Origin: Enchytraeus crypticus
Lineage: Eukaryota; Annelida; Clitellata; Enchytraeida; Enchytraeidae
Length of the DNA stretch: 64,000 nt
Direction: 5' to 3'
Assembly (NCBI GenBank): GCA_905160935.1
Contig: CAJHZI010000830.1
Span: 41,001-105,000, forward strand
Shown: positions 34,496 through 46,014 of the stretch, piece by piece
Layout: each line of letters begins with the position of its first letter
Position numbering within the stretch: position 1 is the first letter of the stretch
The notes under the pieces: generated by a model
The model's database searches: none
What the model saw: only the letters and a program-made list of their open reading frames with translations
Told to the model about the DNA's origin: nothing
Program-made: the position numbers and the translations under genes

Positions 34496-35985
34496 TATAG
34501 CTATTACCGAAAAGATCTATTAGTGCGCTACTGTTGTCAAAGACAACCTAGAGCACTATGGAACCAAACCCGAAACGACGAGTAGAGTGTAGAGGGGGGA
34601 GGGGTGTCAATAATGAGAACCAATATCAGGGTAATCAGTTCAGATGAGCTGATGATAAAGCTTTAGTTATACGTGATAGAGATGCATTGCCCCACATTCC
34701 TCCTATTCTACTTCTACATTCATCATCATCATCAGCTTCCCTTAAATCCCAGTTTAACTAGGGTCGGAATTCTAATAGACTAACTTCTAACCTCTCACTT
34801 CTACATTCATCATCATCATCATCATCTTCCCTTCAATCCCAGATTAACCAGGTTCGGGTCTAACTTCTACATTACTGCAGTTAAATTCCAATCTCAGTAT
34901 AGATGGGCTCAATGACAATGATGTTCTGTGGTGATTATTTATAAATAATTTGTTCGAAGCCTGATCGCTGTATAACTTGTTCAGTAGGAATTTTCTATTG
35001 CAAACCAATTCAAACCAGACGAGCCTACTAAAAGTCTCAATTAGTTAGTGATGAACGCATAGAAGGGTGAGAGAATATTAATCGTAAACCAGCGCTACTT
35101 GCAATGTGAGCTACCAGATCACGGCGTACCAATCGGAGTATGGCATTATTTGTAATGATAAGAACATAAACGAAATTTGAAAAATATAACAAAGAAAAGA
35201 AAAAACAGTCTCCCAAATAACTGTAAGGTAGAAAAGTGCAATTAAAAAGTGGTGCACCTAGTAGGCCTGAATATAGGGCAAACTAAACAATAAAACAAAG
35301 TTAAAATACCAAAAACGACTTATCTGAGAAGGATATGAGATTAAAAACCTCTAGGCTAGTTGTTAATTTCTAGAGTAAAAATGTGGTATTGGGATTTATA
35401 GTAAAAGCAAATAAGCAGCAAAAGCTAAGAGCCTAAGACAGACTGACGGATCCCTAAGGGGGAGGCGCGCCACCATCCATAGTGTTGAGTGCAAATGATC
35501 TATGTATTCATTGTGTTCATCGCTTTTTGCGTTTGTCAATATGTGCCTGTGTTGTATAAGAATAAAAAAGGATGTAAGTAGAATTTTTACTCTGTCCCGG
35601 AGTAAGCCTAAGCTTAATTTATCGTACATTTAAAAACTGATGACACTGTCCAAATAGTTTCGAGCCTCCCTCTTAATAAATTTCTGGATCCACCCCTGCA
35701 AGGAACTAATCCATAATAGCTAATCTACTATAGCTAAGCCACTTGGCCTATTAGCTAGTCACTATAGCTAAGTGTGACACAATAGCTGAGGAACTAGTCT
35801 ATATATAGCTAAGCCACTATAGTTGAGTCACTATAGCAAATATATCCCAAGAGAGAGTTAGTCACGCGCTTTGAATATAGAGCTAAATAACAGAGAACTT
35901 GTTAACATTGATTGATTTTCAAAGCACGTCCACTTGTATGGGCTGTGTTAGATCACAGCCATTGTAGCAACACTGAAAAGCGTGA

Positions 35986-36058
35986 GCCCGGTTAGCTCAG
36001 TCGGTAGAGCATCAGACTTTTAATCTGAGGGTCAAGGGTTCAAGTCCCTTATCGGGCG
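35986..36058 (+). tRNA. tRNA-Lys (anticodon UUU)
   Basis: A 73-base cloverleaf. Acceptor GCCCGGT pairs with ATCGGGC (one G-T wobble), discriminator G. The D arm has AGCTCAGTCGGTAGAGC. The anticodon stem CAGAC / (T)CTG carries loop CTTTTAA with anticodon TTT. The T arm has the invariant GGTTCAAGTCCC. A and B boxes are consensus. No intron. A TTTT run four bases after the gene (36062-36065) is the expected pol III terminator. It lacks encoded CCA, as expected for eukaryotes. It stands alone in an intergenic region. Because the pairing is intact it is called a gene and not one of the many SINE heads. Confidence 0.95.
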
Positions 36059-36505
36059 ATCGTTTTGTGTGTCTTCAAACAACCCTTTTGTACTCTGATA
36101 AAATCCAACTGCTTGGCCTACTTATAAACTTACTTATTATATAAACTAGAAGATTAATCGAAAGCAACTGGTATCAGATTACAAACGTACGTTCGATTGA
36201 ATGCATTTATAACTTTTAAATTTATGTTTTTAATGTTTTGTAAAATTGTATATTTAATACCTTATATGACAATTGATTGGTCAGAGACGTCCCCAATATC
36301 GTATGATGAAATAGATATTATATCTATTTCATTAATATTTAATCGACCTTTAATATAGTAATAGTATTTATTAAATCGATCGATTGATTCATTGACCCAA
36401 GTATATTGACTGACTGATACATTGATCGATTCACTGATTAATCAGATGAATATAGTATGGATATATGAAGAGAGAGTAGAGAGGTTAAGGTAGTGAGGGA
36501 GGGAG

Positions 36506-36536
<31 letters not shown>

Positions 36537-36869
36537 CGAAGAGAGAGGTAAAGACGAAGAGAGAGAGAGAGAGAGATTGATGGAGTGCTACTTGGAGGCA
36601 GACACTGACAGAGACGGATGAGGCAGATGAAGAGGGCGGGAAGTGACGAGTGAAGTTCTGTATACATCATGAACATATAACGAAGATGAAACAGTGGGGG
36701 GGAGGTCCCTGTAGAGCAGACTGGGGGGGGGGGGGTACCACATCGCTCAGTCAATAATTATTGGTGAGGCTAATTGAAAACATGTTAACACACTTCTGCG
36801 ATACTCGTGGTGAGCTTTCCCGCCTTAGAAAGTGGCGCAATATAGTGGTAGAAACTGGTGTAAAAATCT

Positions 36870-37175
36870 GGAGGGGCATTCAGGTGGAGTAAACAGGTGG
36901 GACAATCTGGTGGGGCAATCTGGTGGGGTAATCTGGTGGGTCAATCTGGTGGGTCAATCTGGTGGAGTAAACTGGTGGGACAATCTGGTGGGGCAATCCG
37001 GTGGAGTAAATTGGTGGGTCAATATGGTGGGGCAATCCAGTGGAATGATCTGGTTGGGCGATCTAGTGGAGCAGATCTGGTGGAGCAGATCTGGTGAAGC
37101 AGATCTGATGGAGCAATACTGGTAGAGCAGACCTGAAGAAGCAATACTGGTGGAGCAATACTGGTGGTGTAATCC
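36870..37175. repeat. 15-17 bp GGTGGGGCAATCT minisatellite
   Basis: About 18 units of CTGGTGGGGCAATCT with AGTAAA and TGGGTCAAT variants. Open in two plus-strand frames only as a Gly/Trp-rich repeat. Confidence 0.9.
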
Positions 37176-37299
37176 ATGGCATATCTTTAACAACTGACAC
37201 TCAACAAGTTAAAGCAGAAATGAATACACAACACCCACCCTTACACCCTCCACCCCTCTACTCATACTTCGGGGTGGAAACATCCTCCACCCCTCTACC

Positions 37300-37329
37300 C
37301 ACACCACGGTGTTTCCACCCCGTGGTGTG
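37300..37329. repeat. Perfect 10-bp hairpin
   Basis: CACACCACGG and CCGTGGTGTG flank a 10-base loop in a run of TCCACCCC repeats. A local hairpin of unknown significance. Confidence 0.8.
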
Positions 37330-37837
37330 AGTGAGTACTCTCCTCTACCACCTCTGAACTCGAGGGAGGAGTGGATGGAGTGGATAATGATAGGATGAAA
37401 TGTTATGACTGCAGCCCACCAGGTTTAGACTTAGCGCCATTTCTCGTAGACATCTCTCTCTCTCTCTTAGTGCACTGCCTACTGGCAGGTTCATGGGTAT
37501 TGACATCTATAACGACGCTGGATTCATTGCTATTGCTAGAGTACTCTGATATACTACAGCAAGCAGCTATTTTGCAAGCGTAGTTAGAGTCTTTGACTTT
37601 GATGCAAGTGGTTTCTGATTTCAATTCCAGTTAAAGCGCTAAACTTCTGCGAAAAAATGAGTTACGATGAGTTGGGATTAGTTCTTGACTAATAGGAGGA
37701 GTTTCCAAGGGGGAAGGTCTAGTAAAAGTGGTCATGAAAGGCAGAATGGAAGGAAATAGAGGCAGAACGAGATTAGGAATGTTAGATGATTTAATAGAAC
37801 ATAGGCACTACTAGTGTGCTCAATCGTTGAAACGGTA

Positions 37838-38068
37838 TGAATGTCTCAATAGCGTAGGGATAACGCCATGAAGTTTTAAATGACAGATCCTGAGGTGAAT
37901 TGAACCCTCGTGGGTTCGAATCCCAGCCGCGCTGATCTGAGAGTAAAATCTCGGACATTCACCGGAATGGTTATACAGAATATGGACTAAATTGCCAAAC
38001 GGTTTAAACAAGTGTTACTAAAAGTGATAGATATAAACATAGTTGATCATTTCACTATAATGCGTATT
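37838..38068 (+). mobile_element. SINE family B copy
   Basis: Full-length plus-strand copy: GTAGGGATAACGCCATGAAG, GTGGGTTCGAATCCCAGC, GAGTAAAATCTCGGACAT, then CACTATAATGCG. Confidence 0.8.
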
Positions 38069-38514
38069 TATCACTTAAATGTTGCTGTTAATTTATAGTT
38101 ATACATTGATTCTAAGTGACAGATCCAGTAGATATCGTGACACAATCAACCGTTAGAAAACGGATGTTAATCTCTCTAACGACTAGAGCTACACATCAGA
38201 TAGACACATCTAACTGTAAAAATACCGAACACGCCAAGAAATCGACAATTTCCTTTTATAGCCTTTATAATATAGGAACAAACAAATAAAAAACATATAA
38301 ATATCAATAGTATACATGAAATACATATAATAAAAATATGAAATATCAAAAATGACGAAATCTGAGTATTGAAGGATTAGTGAGACAGGAGCGATTATTT
38401 CAGAAAAAAATATCTGTAGAAGGGGTTTGGTTTTCTTCTTTTTTTTTGGTTTGGAGGTGGGACATTTGAGGACACAGGCATTACAATGAAGACACCAGCA
38501 GTCTTTCTCAGTAC

Positions 38515-38705
38515 ACTGCCTACTGGCAGGTCCATGGTTTATAACGCCTCCACTCTTCTCTGTTTTCCGTTTTCCTCTTCATGTCCACATACGAATGGAA
38601 CTTTAAGTTATCCATAACATTACTTTTGATACACCTTTATTCTTGGGGCATTCTGCTTATGACGAGGTGGGACCCTTATGCCTTCCTCAGCTTTGATTAA
38701 CACTT
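38515..38705 (-). mobile_element. Family F element
   Basis: Reverse copy: CTGCCTACTGGCAGGTCCAT, CATGTCCACATACGAATGG and GACGAGGTGGGACC, then TTCCTCAGC. Confidence 0.7.
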
Positions 38706-39060
38706 ACTGGGCAGAGGTGTCATTCTCTGAGAAAACAATCCTGCTGACATCAGTATATGATATAATAAATCGAGAGATCAGAAATTATCCTTAGATTTAA
38801 AGTCTCAGTACAACACGCCTCTGTACAAGAATATCTGTTTGACCCGACCGTAAGAAAAGCCTAATACAAAAATATAAAATCTACATGAGAAAACATTTCA
38901 ACTGTAGCTGACTGTTGACCTACAGCTCGGGTCAGTGGAGGCAAAACCGTCAAAAGATTACGAACTAATGGTAGAAAATAGAAATCAGCATTCCATTATA
39001 ATATATATTCAGCTAGAGAGAAAGAGAGAGTGTGTGAGAGAAAGATAGATTGATAAATAA

Positions 39061-39121
<61 letters not shown>
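39061..39121. repeat. (GATA)n microsatellite
   Basis: About 15 uninterrupted AGAT units followed by GA repeats. Confidence 0.97.
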
Positions 39122-39519
39122 GAAAGAGAGAGAGAGATATATAAAAATGTCTAAAAGCAGACAGTACTTAAATGAGATTACATGGGAACAATTCAACACA
39201 GCAAAACGGTAATATTTTCAGAGTTAAATGCAGAAACACTACAACACGGCAGATAAGAACATCAAGAACACAGTCATCAGTCAGAGGCAGTGAGAGGTAG
39301 ATAGAAAACAACGGAGAAAAGAATTTAACATCTCTTAGACAAAATGTACACTTTTTAAAAATTCTAAACCCCATGGTTATTAACTGAGCATCGACAGTAC
39401 GAAATAAAATAATAAAATAGTGGCAACAAACCAACACGGCAAGTATCAGCTTAGAACTCAGTCAATCTGAATGCAACAAGTGGCTGTCAGTTCAACGGCT
39501 GTACCGTTCTGGTTACTGG

Positions 39520-39840
39520 TTGTGTAATAGTGTAATCGTCGTGTGTAATTGTGTAAACACAACCATTACACACCACTATTACACAACCATTACACACCAC
39601 TATTACACAACCATTACATGGATGTCGCACAGAAGAGTTAGAGGCAAACACTTTGGCTGTAGGTAGGGTCACACGATAGCTGCTGCAGTAGATACTGTAG
39701 AAGCAGTTTGTTTCTGCAGCTACTGCACCCGCAGCTGCTACAGCGGACACTGTACACGCAGCTGCTGCAGTAGATACTGTAGAAGCAGTTTGTTACAGCA
39801 GATACTGTACACGCAGCTGAAGGATAACTTAGCAGCAACT
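39520..39840. repeat. Tandem arrays: TTACACAACCA and CTGCAG-rich
   Basis: About 23-bp units AACCATTACACACCACTATT (39555-39617), then units containing GCAGCTGCTGCAGTAG and ATACTGTAGAAGCAGTTTG (39675-39830), rich in PvuII/PstI-type palindromes. Confidence 0.8.
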
Positions 39841-39869
39841 ATGACTCTCAAACAGCTTTCTCTCCCAGC

Positions 39870-40100
39870 TACATCAGCTGTGAGGTAGAGATCAGTAATT
39901 AGCTACAGCTGATGAGAGATCTCTGCTTTGCTGCAGCTGCTGCGAGGTAGAGATTTATATTTAGCTGCAGCTGCTGCGAGGTAGAGATCTTTATTTAGCT
40001 GCTACTGCTGCGAGGTAGAGATCTATATCTAGCTGCTGCTGCTGCGAGGTAGAGATCTCTATTTAGAAGCTGCTGCTGCGAGGTAGAGATCTCTATTTAG
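39870..40100 (-). repeat. 3' UTR minisatellite continuous with the PGAM stop codon
   Basis: Six or so units of about 38 bp with GAGGTAGAGATCTCTATTTA and a GCTGCTGCTGC block. The unit nearest the gene overlaps the final codons, so the terminal CTAAATAG of the CDS recurs in each unit. One unit (39990-39995) has AATAAA on the minus strand, about 98 bases past the stop, a candidate polyadenylation signal created within the array. Confidence 0.8.
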
Positions 40101-43021
40101 CCTTGCCCTGAGCAGCGACCTTGGCCACAGCGGCCTTGACCTCTTCCTCACTGGCCAGGTAGTAGTGCTTGATGGGCTTGAGGTCCTTGTCGAGCTCATA
40201 GACCAGCGGTATACCTGTTAGCAATCAATCGATCAATCAACCAATCGATCAATCAATCAATAAATCAACCAATCAATCAATAATTCAGTCGATCAGTCAA
40301 ACAATCAATTAGTCGATCAATCAATCAATCGATCAGTAAACAGTTTTATTGATTTAAGATCAGTCTTTTGATGTTACAGCTGCAACAAAAGCAACATCTT
40401 CAGAAGAGATCGTCATTTAATAACAAAAATGACATGGGTAATTATTGATTAGATTTTTATCAAAATGGACTAATAAAATTGAAGACTACGACTACTAGAG
40501 AGATTATTATTATTTTTAAAGCTATCTCTTGTAGACTGTAACCTGTGGGTATGTTGAGCTCCATGATCTCTGCGTCTGACAGTTTGTCGAAATACTTAAC
40601 CAGAGCTCTGATGCTGTTACCATGTGCCGCTATCAAAACCCGCTGTCCCTTCTGCAAACAAAAACCCATATCAATGGTAATTAGTTGATCTCCAATAACG
40701 AGCCCAAGTCTTGCACTGTGCACTAAAAAAGCTTCTGCGCAGCGTCACTCGGTGGACACCAGAGCAGCCTCCTCAACCCTCTGCCTTCACCTAGCACGAT
40801 CCCCACATCAACGCAAATCAGTGTCGGTTTTCAGGCTAATTAATCCGACTAGATATCTTCAATCTCATGGAGACGAGTGGACGTCCACCATGACAATCCG
40901 CCAAGTTGCCCTCACATAATAAGAAGTAGAGAGAGAGAAAGAGAGAGAGAAAGGGAGAGAGAGAGAGTTTATTAATTTCCGAATCACACCTACAGTTGCA
41001 CATACCATTTAATCAAGTCCTGTAACATAATAAGCAACGAGTCACAGATAAAACTCTTGAAAGCGGTAAATAGTTGGCTGGAGCCAGTGGCGATGTCGGT
41101 AAGATATTCGACCGCGGATCAGTATGGGAGGGGTTCAACTCCTGACTCGCCCGTCACTGACATCGCTTTTGAGTGAGGAAACGGACGTTAACATTTGCTT
41201 TACCAGCTTTTCTTTAGAGAGGCAGAGCCTGCTCAGAGACACACCTTTATCTCGGGCACTATCACGTCGTACCAGTAGGGCAGCACTCTGCCCACAGTGT
41301 CCTTGAGACACTCTGCCCTGGGTATCAGCTGTGAGTCCACGTACTGCAACAATCAATCAATCGGTCAATCTATCAGTAAATCAATCAATCGTTGATCAGT
41401 CAATCAATCAATCAGTAAATCAATCAATCAATCGGTTGATCAGTCAATCAATCAGTAAATCAAACAATCAATTGATCGGTCAATCAATCAGTCAGTAAAT
41501 CAATCTTCGAACAATCTCTTGCTTAAGCAATGAAATGGTCTATTAGGCAATCTTTGAGTTAATGAATTGATCAAATTATCCAAATCTAATAATAAATCAA
41601 TAAAGCTCTCAATCAGTGAAGCTGTCATTCAATCAGCCAATCAATTAATTAAGCAGTTATTCATTGTTCTACTACTCTGAATCCATTATTCTGAACGTCC
41701 AATATTTAAGCAATGAGTCAATCAATTAATATATCAATCTATTAAGTAATGAATTAATTAGCACTCTTCTACAGTATAACATTTAAGAAATCTTAGCTGT
41801 ATTTTTACCATATTGAGTCCAGGACAATGAAAAAGAAACTTCACCTGCATGTCTAAGAGGCGACAAAGCAAATAGTGAGGAAGGCAATGGGAAATCACCT
41901 AAGAAGTCATATTTTTCTCAAGCTATTGACTTCATAACGTTATGAAGTCAATATGAGAGAGAGAGAGAGAGAGCGTGAGATGTACTTTGCAGCATGAAAG
42001 GTTTGAATAACCACTTTGTTATGATGCTCTTACTTATAATACTACAGCGTTTCATTAGAGGAAATTGTCTATCAATCAATCAATCAATCAATAAGAATTT
42101 AATGTCCAGTTTCTCGTCATAAGGCAATGTCAGGGACTTCTATAGGAATTGTATGGACATTCTAAATGAGCGCTATTTAAGTAACTCTAAACATGGGCTT
42201 CTTTCAGTCTAAACAAAGTAAATGTTCATTTCTCCACCTTGTACTTGGGATCATTTCCAGGAAAGTGAGGACTCGTCTCATCAACAGGTGGCGGACGTGT
42301 GTCGTAGGACCTGCGCCAAATCTACACAATCAATCAATCAATTTAATCAAATCAATCAAATAATTAATCAGTCAAATAATCAATTAAATAATAAACCATC
42401 AACATCATCTTTGCTTGAATCTCAGTTTAAATAGGGTCTAATTAATTAATTAATCCAGCAATCTATGGAATAAACAAACAAGCATTCAAGCAAATCAATT
42501 GATGAATCAATCAAACAAGTAATCAACTATTTAATCAGTCTATCAAACAATCAATCGATCAATCAATCAATCTATATATCAAACAATCAATCAATCAATC
42601 AATCAATCTATATATCAAACAATCAATCAATCAATCAATCAATCTATATATCAAACAATCAATCAATCAATCAATCAATCTATATATCAAACAATCAATC
42701 AATCAATCACTCAAATCCTATTCAGATTTATCAGCAGACCTTCACTTGTTCCTCTCCGTGCTTGGCCGCTGTCTCACTCTTGTCCAGCCCCTGTAGAGCT
42801 CCATACATCCTCTCGTTGAGTCTCCAGTGCCGATGGACTGGGATCCAATGGAGGTTGAGCTCATCCTGGATGAGGTGCAGCGTCTTTATGGCTCTCCTCA
42901 ACACACTCGTGTACGCGACGTCAAACACCAGTCCCTTCTCCTTGATCATCTATGACAACATCAAGCATGACGTGAAGGAAAGACGGAGGGGATTTGTCAG
43001 AGTTCTATAAACAAAAGCGAG

Positions 43022-43088
<67 letters not shown>

Positions 43089-43340
43089 CATATATATATA
43101 TATAAGGATTTTAATTATTTATAGTGCTCGATGTTGTCATTGATGACTGTAGCACAGTAATTGTTGTCATGTTATGTTATAATATTGTTATATATATAAA
43201 TGGCTCACTTTTCCAGCATTCTTGGCCTCTTCGACTCCAGATGGAGCGAGATCAGCATCGTACCAGCCACAGAACCTGTTCTCAGCGTTCCAGGCGCTCT
43301 CCCCGTGCCGCACCATCACAATCTTATACGTCTCCGCCAT
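40093..43340 (-). CDS. PGAM: 2,3-bisphosphoglycerate-dependent phosphoglycerate mutase
   Basis: Six exons, minus strand: 43340-43209, 42949-42740, 42321-42238, 41343-41245, 40651-40543 and 40214-40093 (TAG). Phases agree throughout, giving 251 residues against 254 in human PGAM1. Glycolytic enzyme of the cytosol that interconverts 3- and 2-phosphoglycerate through a phosphohistidine. Residues 11-14 are the RHGE motif with the nucleophilic His, followed by [37 protein letters not shown] contains the catalytic Glu. [16 protein letters not shown] holds the second catalytic His. The C-terminus AAQGKAK matches the family tail that closes over the active site. Nothing is missing, so it should be active. 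The exon 2 donor (AAG followed by GTCTGC) is weak but the join is dictated by homology. A SINE lies 33 bp inside the intron after exon 4. Confidence 0.96.
41075..41211 (+). mobile_element. SINE family A copy in PGAM intron 4
   Basis: Full length, GGCTGGAGCCAGTGGCGATG to TTACCAGCTTTT, antisense to the gene and 33 bp from the exon 4 donor. Confidence 0.82.
41346..41520. repeat. (AATC)n repeats beside PGAM exon 4
   Basis: CAATCAATCAATC with CAGTAAAT and GGTCAATC variants, starting directly upstream (in gene direction) of the exon 4 acceptor. Similar AATC arrays border exons 3 and 6. Confidence 0.9.
42540..42718. repeat. CAATCAATCTATATATCAAA minisatellite
   Basis: Five near-identical units of about 35 bp combining (AATC)n with CTATATATCAAA, in PGAM intron 2 just beyond the exon 2 donor. 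Confidence 0.9.
43028..43102. repeat. (TA)n microsatellite in PGAM intron 1
   Basis: About 57 bp of pure TA with a CATACA break, followed by a family G fragment (43118-43160). Confidence 0.97.
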
Positions 43341-44763
43341 CTCTTGAGTGCTGCTACCTAAATAGATGCCAACCATATCACACATCAACTATGTACAATT
43401 ATATACGTATATGTACGGGTATAATCTAGATGCATCAAATTTAAATAGAGATGATGCATGCCTGTATTGCATAGAGATGATGTATGCCTGTATTGCGTAA
43501 TGAGTAATCGTAACAATTGTTGGGATATGTAAACTATACCTACAATACAATACTATTTACTGGCTTTGATCGGCATCAAAAGCTTTAGCAAAACACCTAT
43601 TAGGAATCAAATCTTTATCAAGACAGCCATTAGGAAAATACTTCAGGACTCGGTTGTATATAGTTGAATTATAGATAAAGGCTAATCTTGGGAAAGTACT
43701 ACTACTAAAAATAATAATTATTAATCTTATTCTTATTAGATAACTAACAGACAAATCTCACGATAAAGTGAGCTCTTGCACCAGCGAGCCAATTACAGAA
43801 AAACTGCAATTCTTTTGATAGATTTGGAAGAGACATCATTAGGCGGCAGAGATGAATTCTTACCTAAAATATTTGAGATCACTGATATTATGTTGATATC
43901 AGCTGATCGACGATGATTGACCTTCAGAGTCGCTAAGGTCACGGCAGGTGCCCGCACCAGCGTTACCACTGCATCACGTACTCACTTCAAAATGTTAACA
44001 CTGGTTATAGAATGGAGCTTAAAATAAAGGATTATCAAATCTAATTATCTAACTGCGTCAATAAGTAGGCTGCAGATAGGCTTAATTATGACTTGAAAGA
44101 GAAATATCTCAGAATAATTCTTTAGAATAATTATCCAGATTTCAGGGTCGATGACTTCTAAAAGCGGTTCTCCCAGCAGAGTTCTCACAACTGCCTCATC
44201 AACGCCTGTTCAGGGGAGTCACCGTCGTGGTGGATTGATAACAGATGAAGTGGAGACGGGCGCTGCTGGAGCCAAAAGTTGTGGATTCAGGGCAATGTCA
44301 CCCGCTGCTGGGACCAGCAACGTTTAATAATAACAATAGACTAAATTATAGCAACATACTCTATTTTAACATTTAAAAAAAACAATAATTCTTTAGTTTT
44401 ATCTGTGCCAATATTTATTCTGTTTCACAGAATTCTTCCTTCTGACCAATTCAATGCTTCTGACCTCCTCCAATATTACAAGAAAATCTTATCTAAAAAT
44501 ATTGTATTTTCAGATGTGTATATTTGACAATCTATTTGATGACTAATTTATATTTACATGCATGTGATTCTTGATTTAGAAGCGTAAAGAACTAGTAGTA
44601 CGTGTGTTTAAATTATATATCGTAACGTTACTTTGTATGTGAACATTCATAATTGCGGACCTTAATCTCTCCCTCTATCATTATCCCTTCCTCAGTCACT
44701 CTCCCCCTCTCTATATGTCTTTCTTTCTTTCTCTCTCTCTCTCTCTCTCTCTGTGTCTCGCTC

Positions 44764-45210
44764 TCTCTCTATAATAATAATGGTTTAACGTCCGTTTCCT
44801 CATCCAGGGATGATGTCAGGGACGTCCCCAACAGCACATATCACTACAGATCAATTCATCTAGACCAATCTACGAAAGAAATGTGCCGAGAAGTATGGTC
44901 CTAAATGAAAGCCAGTCCGGTGATTAAAAAATGGTCAAGGTAGATTGATTATGTCTATGGTGGGAAAAGGTAAGTTTTAAGCTTGCTAGAGAATGTTGAA
45001 AAAGAAGAACACGAGCGAAGATTAGCAGGTAAAGAGTTCCAGATTGTGGGTGCTGCGTAAGAAAATGAACGTCTGCCCAATGATGTGAGAATATTTGGAA
45101 CAGAGAGAAGATTGGCATCGGTGGAGCGAAGTGTACGTGAGGTACGATAGGGAAGAAGAATTTCAGAAAAGTAAGAAGGCTTGCCTAATCGAAGAGTTTT
45201 TAAAGTTAAT
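44764..45210 (+). mobile_element. ~440-bp dispersed element (family C, longest copy)
   Basis: Starts with a Deu-like module (GGTTTAACGTCCGTTTCCTC, GATGATGTCAGGGACGTCCC) and continues through AAGCCAGTCCGGTGATTAAA to GAGTTCCAGATTGTGGGTGC. The 5' 130 bp match 57487-57657 in reverse, and shorter pieces lie at 13545-13610, 18842-18900 and 42085-42150. The 3' part resembles repeat families common in animal genomes; any coding remnant is too broken to name. Confidence 0.65.
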
Positions 45211-45725
45211 AGAGCTATTAACTTTTAAAGTATAGCTAATCATTTGATTTAACCGCATATCAGAAGCAACCTAATGTGTGATATTAACAATTGGGAAAGT
45301 TTACAGATAAACTGATTAACTATTCATTATAGCAAAACAGTGATCTGCAGAAGATTCCAAAATTCTGTATTCATCCAGAAGTCCAATTTTTAATATTCAA
45401 GTAATTTAGGAACCTAAAAGCTGAATTTAATAACATTATCGTCTAAGACAAGAAGAACAGCGTCTAATCACATATCTGACGACCTCCATAGCTTGATCTG
45501 TCATGACTATAATTCGAATCTAATTTTTAAAAAATTAATTATTAATTTATTTGTTATTAATTTACTTGGCATATTATCTCTAGGATTTTTGTGAGTCATA
45601 GCATATAAACATAACGGCACACTGAGTCAGCCTGACAGGAAGCACAGATGCTTGTTTAAGACCCATTTTCTCCTTCCTTTCCATGGTTATTAGTAATCGT
45701 TGCTTTTGATAGCGTTAAGCGGGTT

Positions 45726-45828
45726 AAGCTAAGGTTAACGTCAGTTTACTCACTCGAAAGCGATGTCAGTGAAGGGAGAGCCCAAGATTTGAACCCCGCA
45801 CATACAGATCGGCGGTCCAGTGACCGGC
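45726..45828 (-). mobile_element. SINE family A copy
   Basis: Reverse orientation: AAGGTTAACGTCAGTTTACT to GATTTGAACCCCGCACATAC, 5' end truncated. Confidence 0.7.
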
Positions 45829-46014
45829 GTTACGAACAACTGAGAAAGTACAATGAGAAAAGTTTCTAATCTTTTCCAGTTACCAAGAAAATCTTTTGTT
45901 ACTCACGTTTAGCCATGAAATAGTTCAATTTAAATAATAACCTATATTGCAACAGTCTGTCAAAACAATCATCTTGCTAAATTCATAAAATTGGGTATCT
46001 CCAGTTTCCCGAAA

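Larger units (their letters stand above)
30424..35985. other. Intergenic region between the IGFBP-domain gene and tRNA-Lys
   Basis: No coding exon recognised. Contents: GATGAATGAGA array (30820-30912), TC tracts (31060-31132), family H copy (31448-31620), family F copy (32145-32330), reversed SINE A (32629-32740), TA and TC microsatellites (33658-33816), a TGTGGTCCCATGTGTTTC array (33898-33990), copy 2 of the 340-bp repeat (34158-34495), family G and E fragments (34525-34870) and a CTATAGCTAAG-type array (35700-35850). Confidence 0.5.
36059..40092. other. Intergenic region between tRNA-Lys and PGAM
   Basis: No coding exon recognised. It holds GA repeats (36497-36575), a GGTGGGGCAATCTGGT array (36870-37175), a C-rich segment with a small perfect hairpin (37300-37329), family F fragments (37455-37495, 37735-37795), SINE B (37838-38068), a reversed family F copy (38515-38705), a (GATA)n run (39061-39121), a TTACACAACCA array (39520-39617) and CTGCAG-rich arrays that continue into the PGAM 3' UTR. 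Confidence 0.5.
43341..46014. other. Intergenic region between PGAM and the DEX1-like gene
   Basis: No coding exon recognised. It contains the PGAM promoter side, a TC tract (44728-44771), a 440-bp dispersed element (44764-45210), a reversed family H fragment (45655-45718) and a reversed SINE A copy (45726-45828), then the 3' flank of the DEX1-like gene. Otherwise AT-rich unique DNA. Confidence 0.5.
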
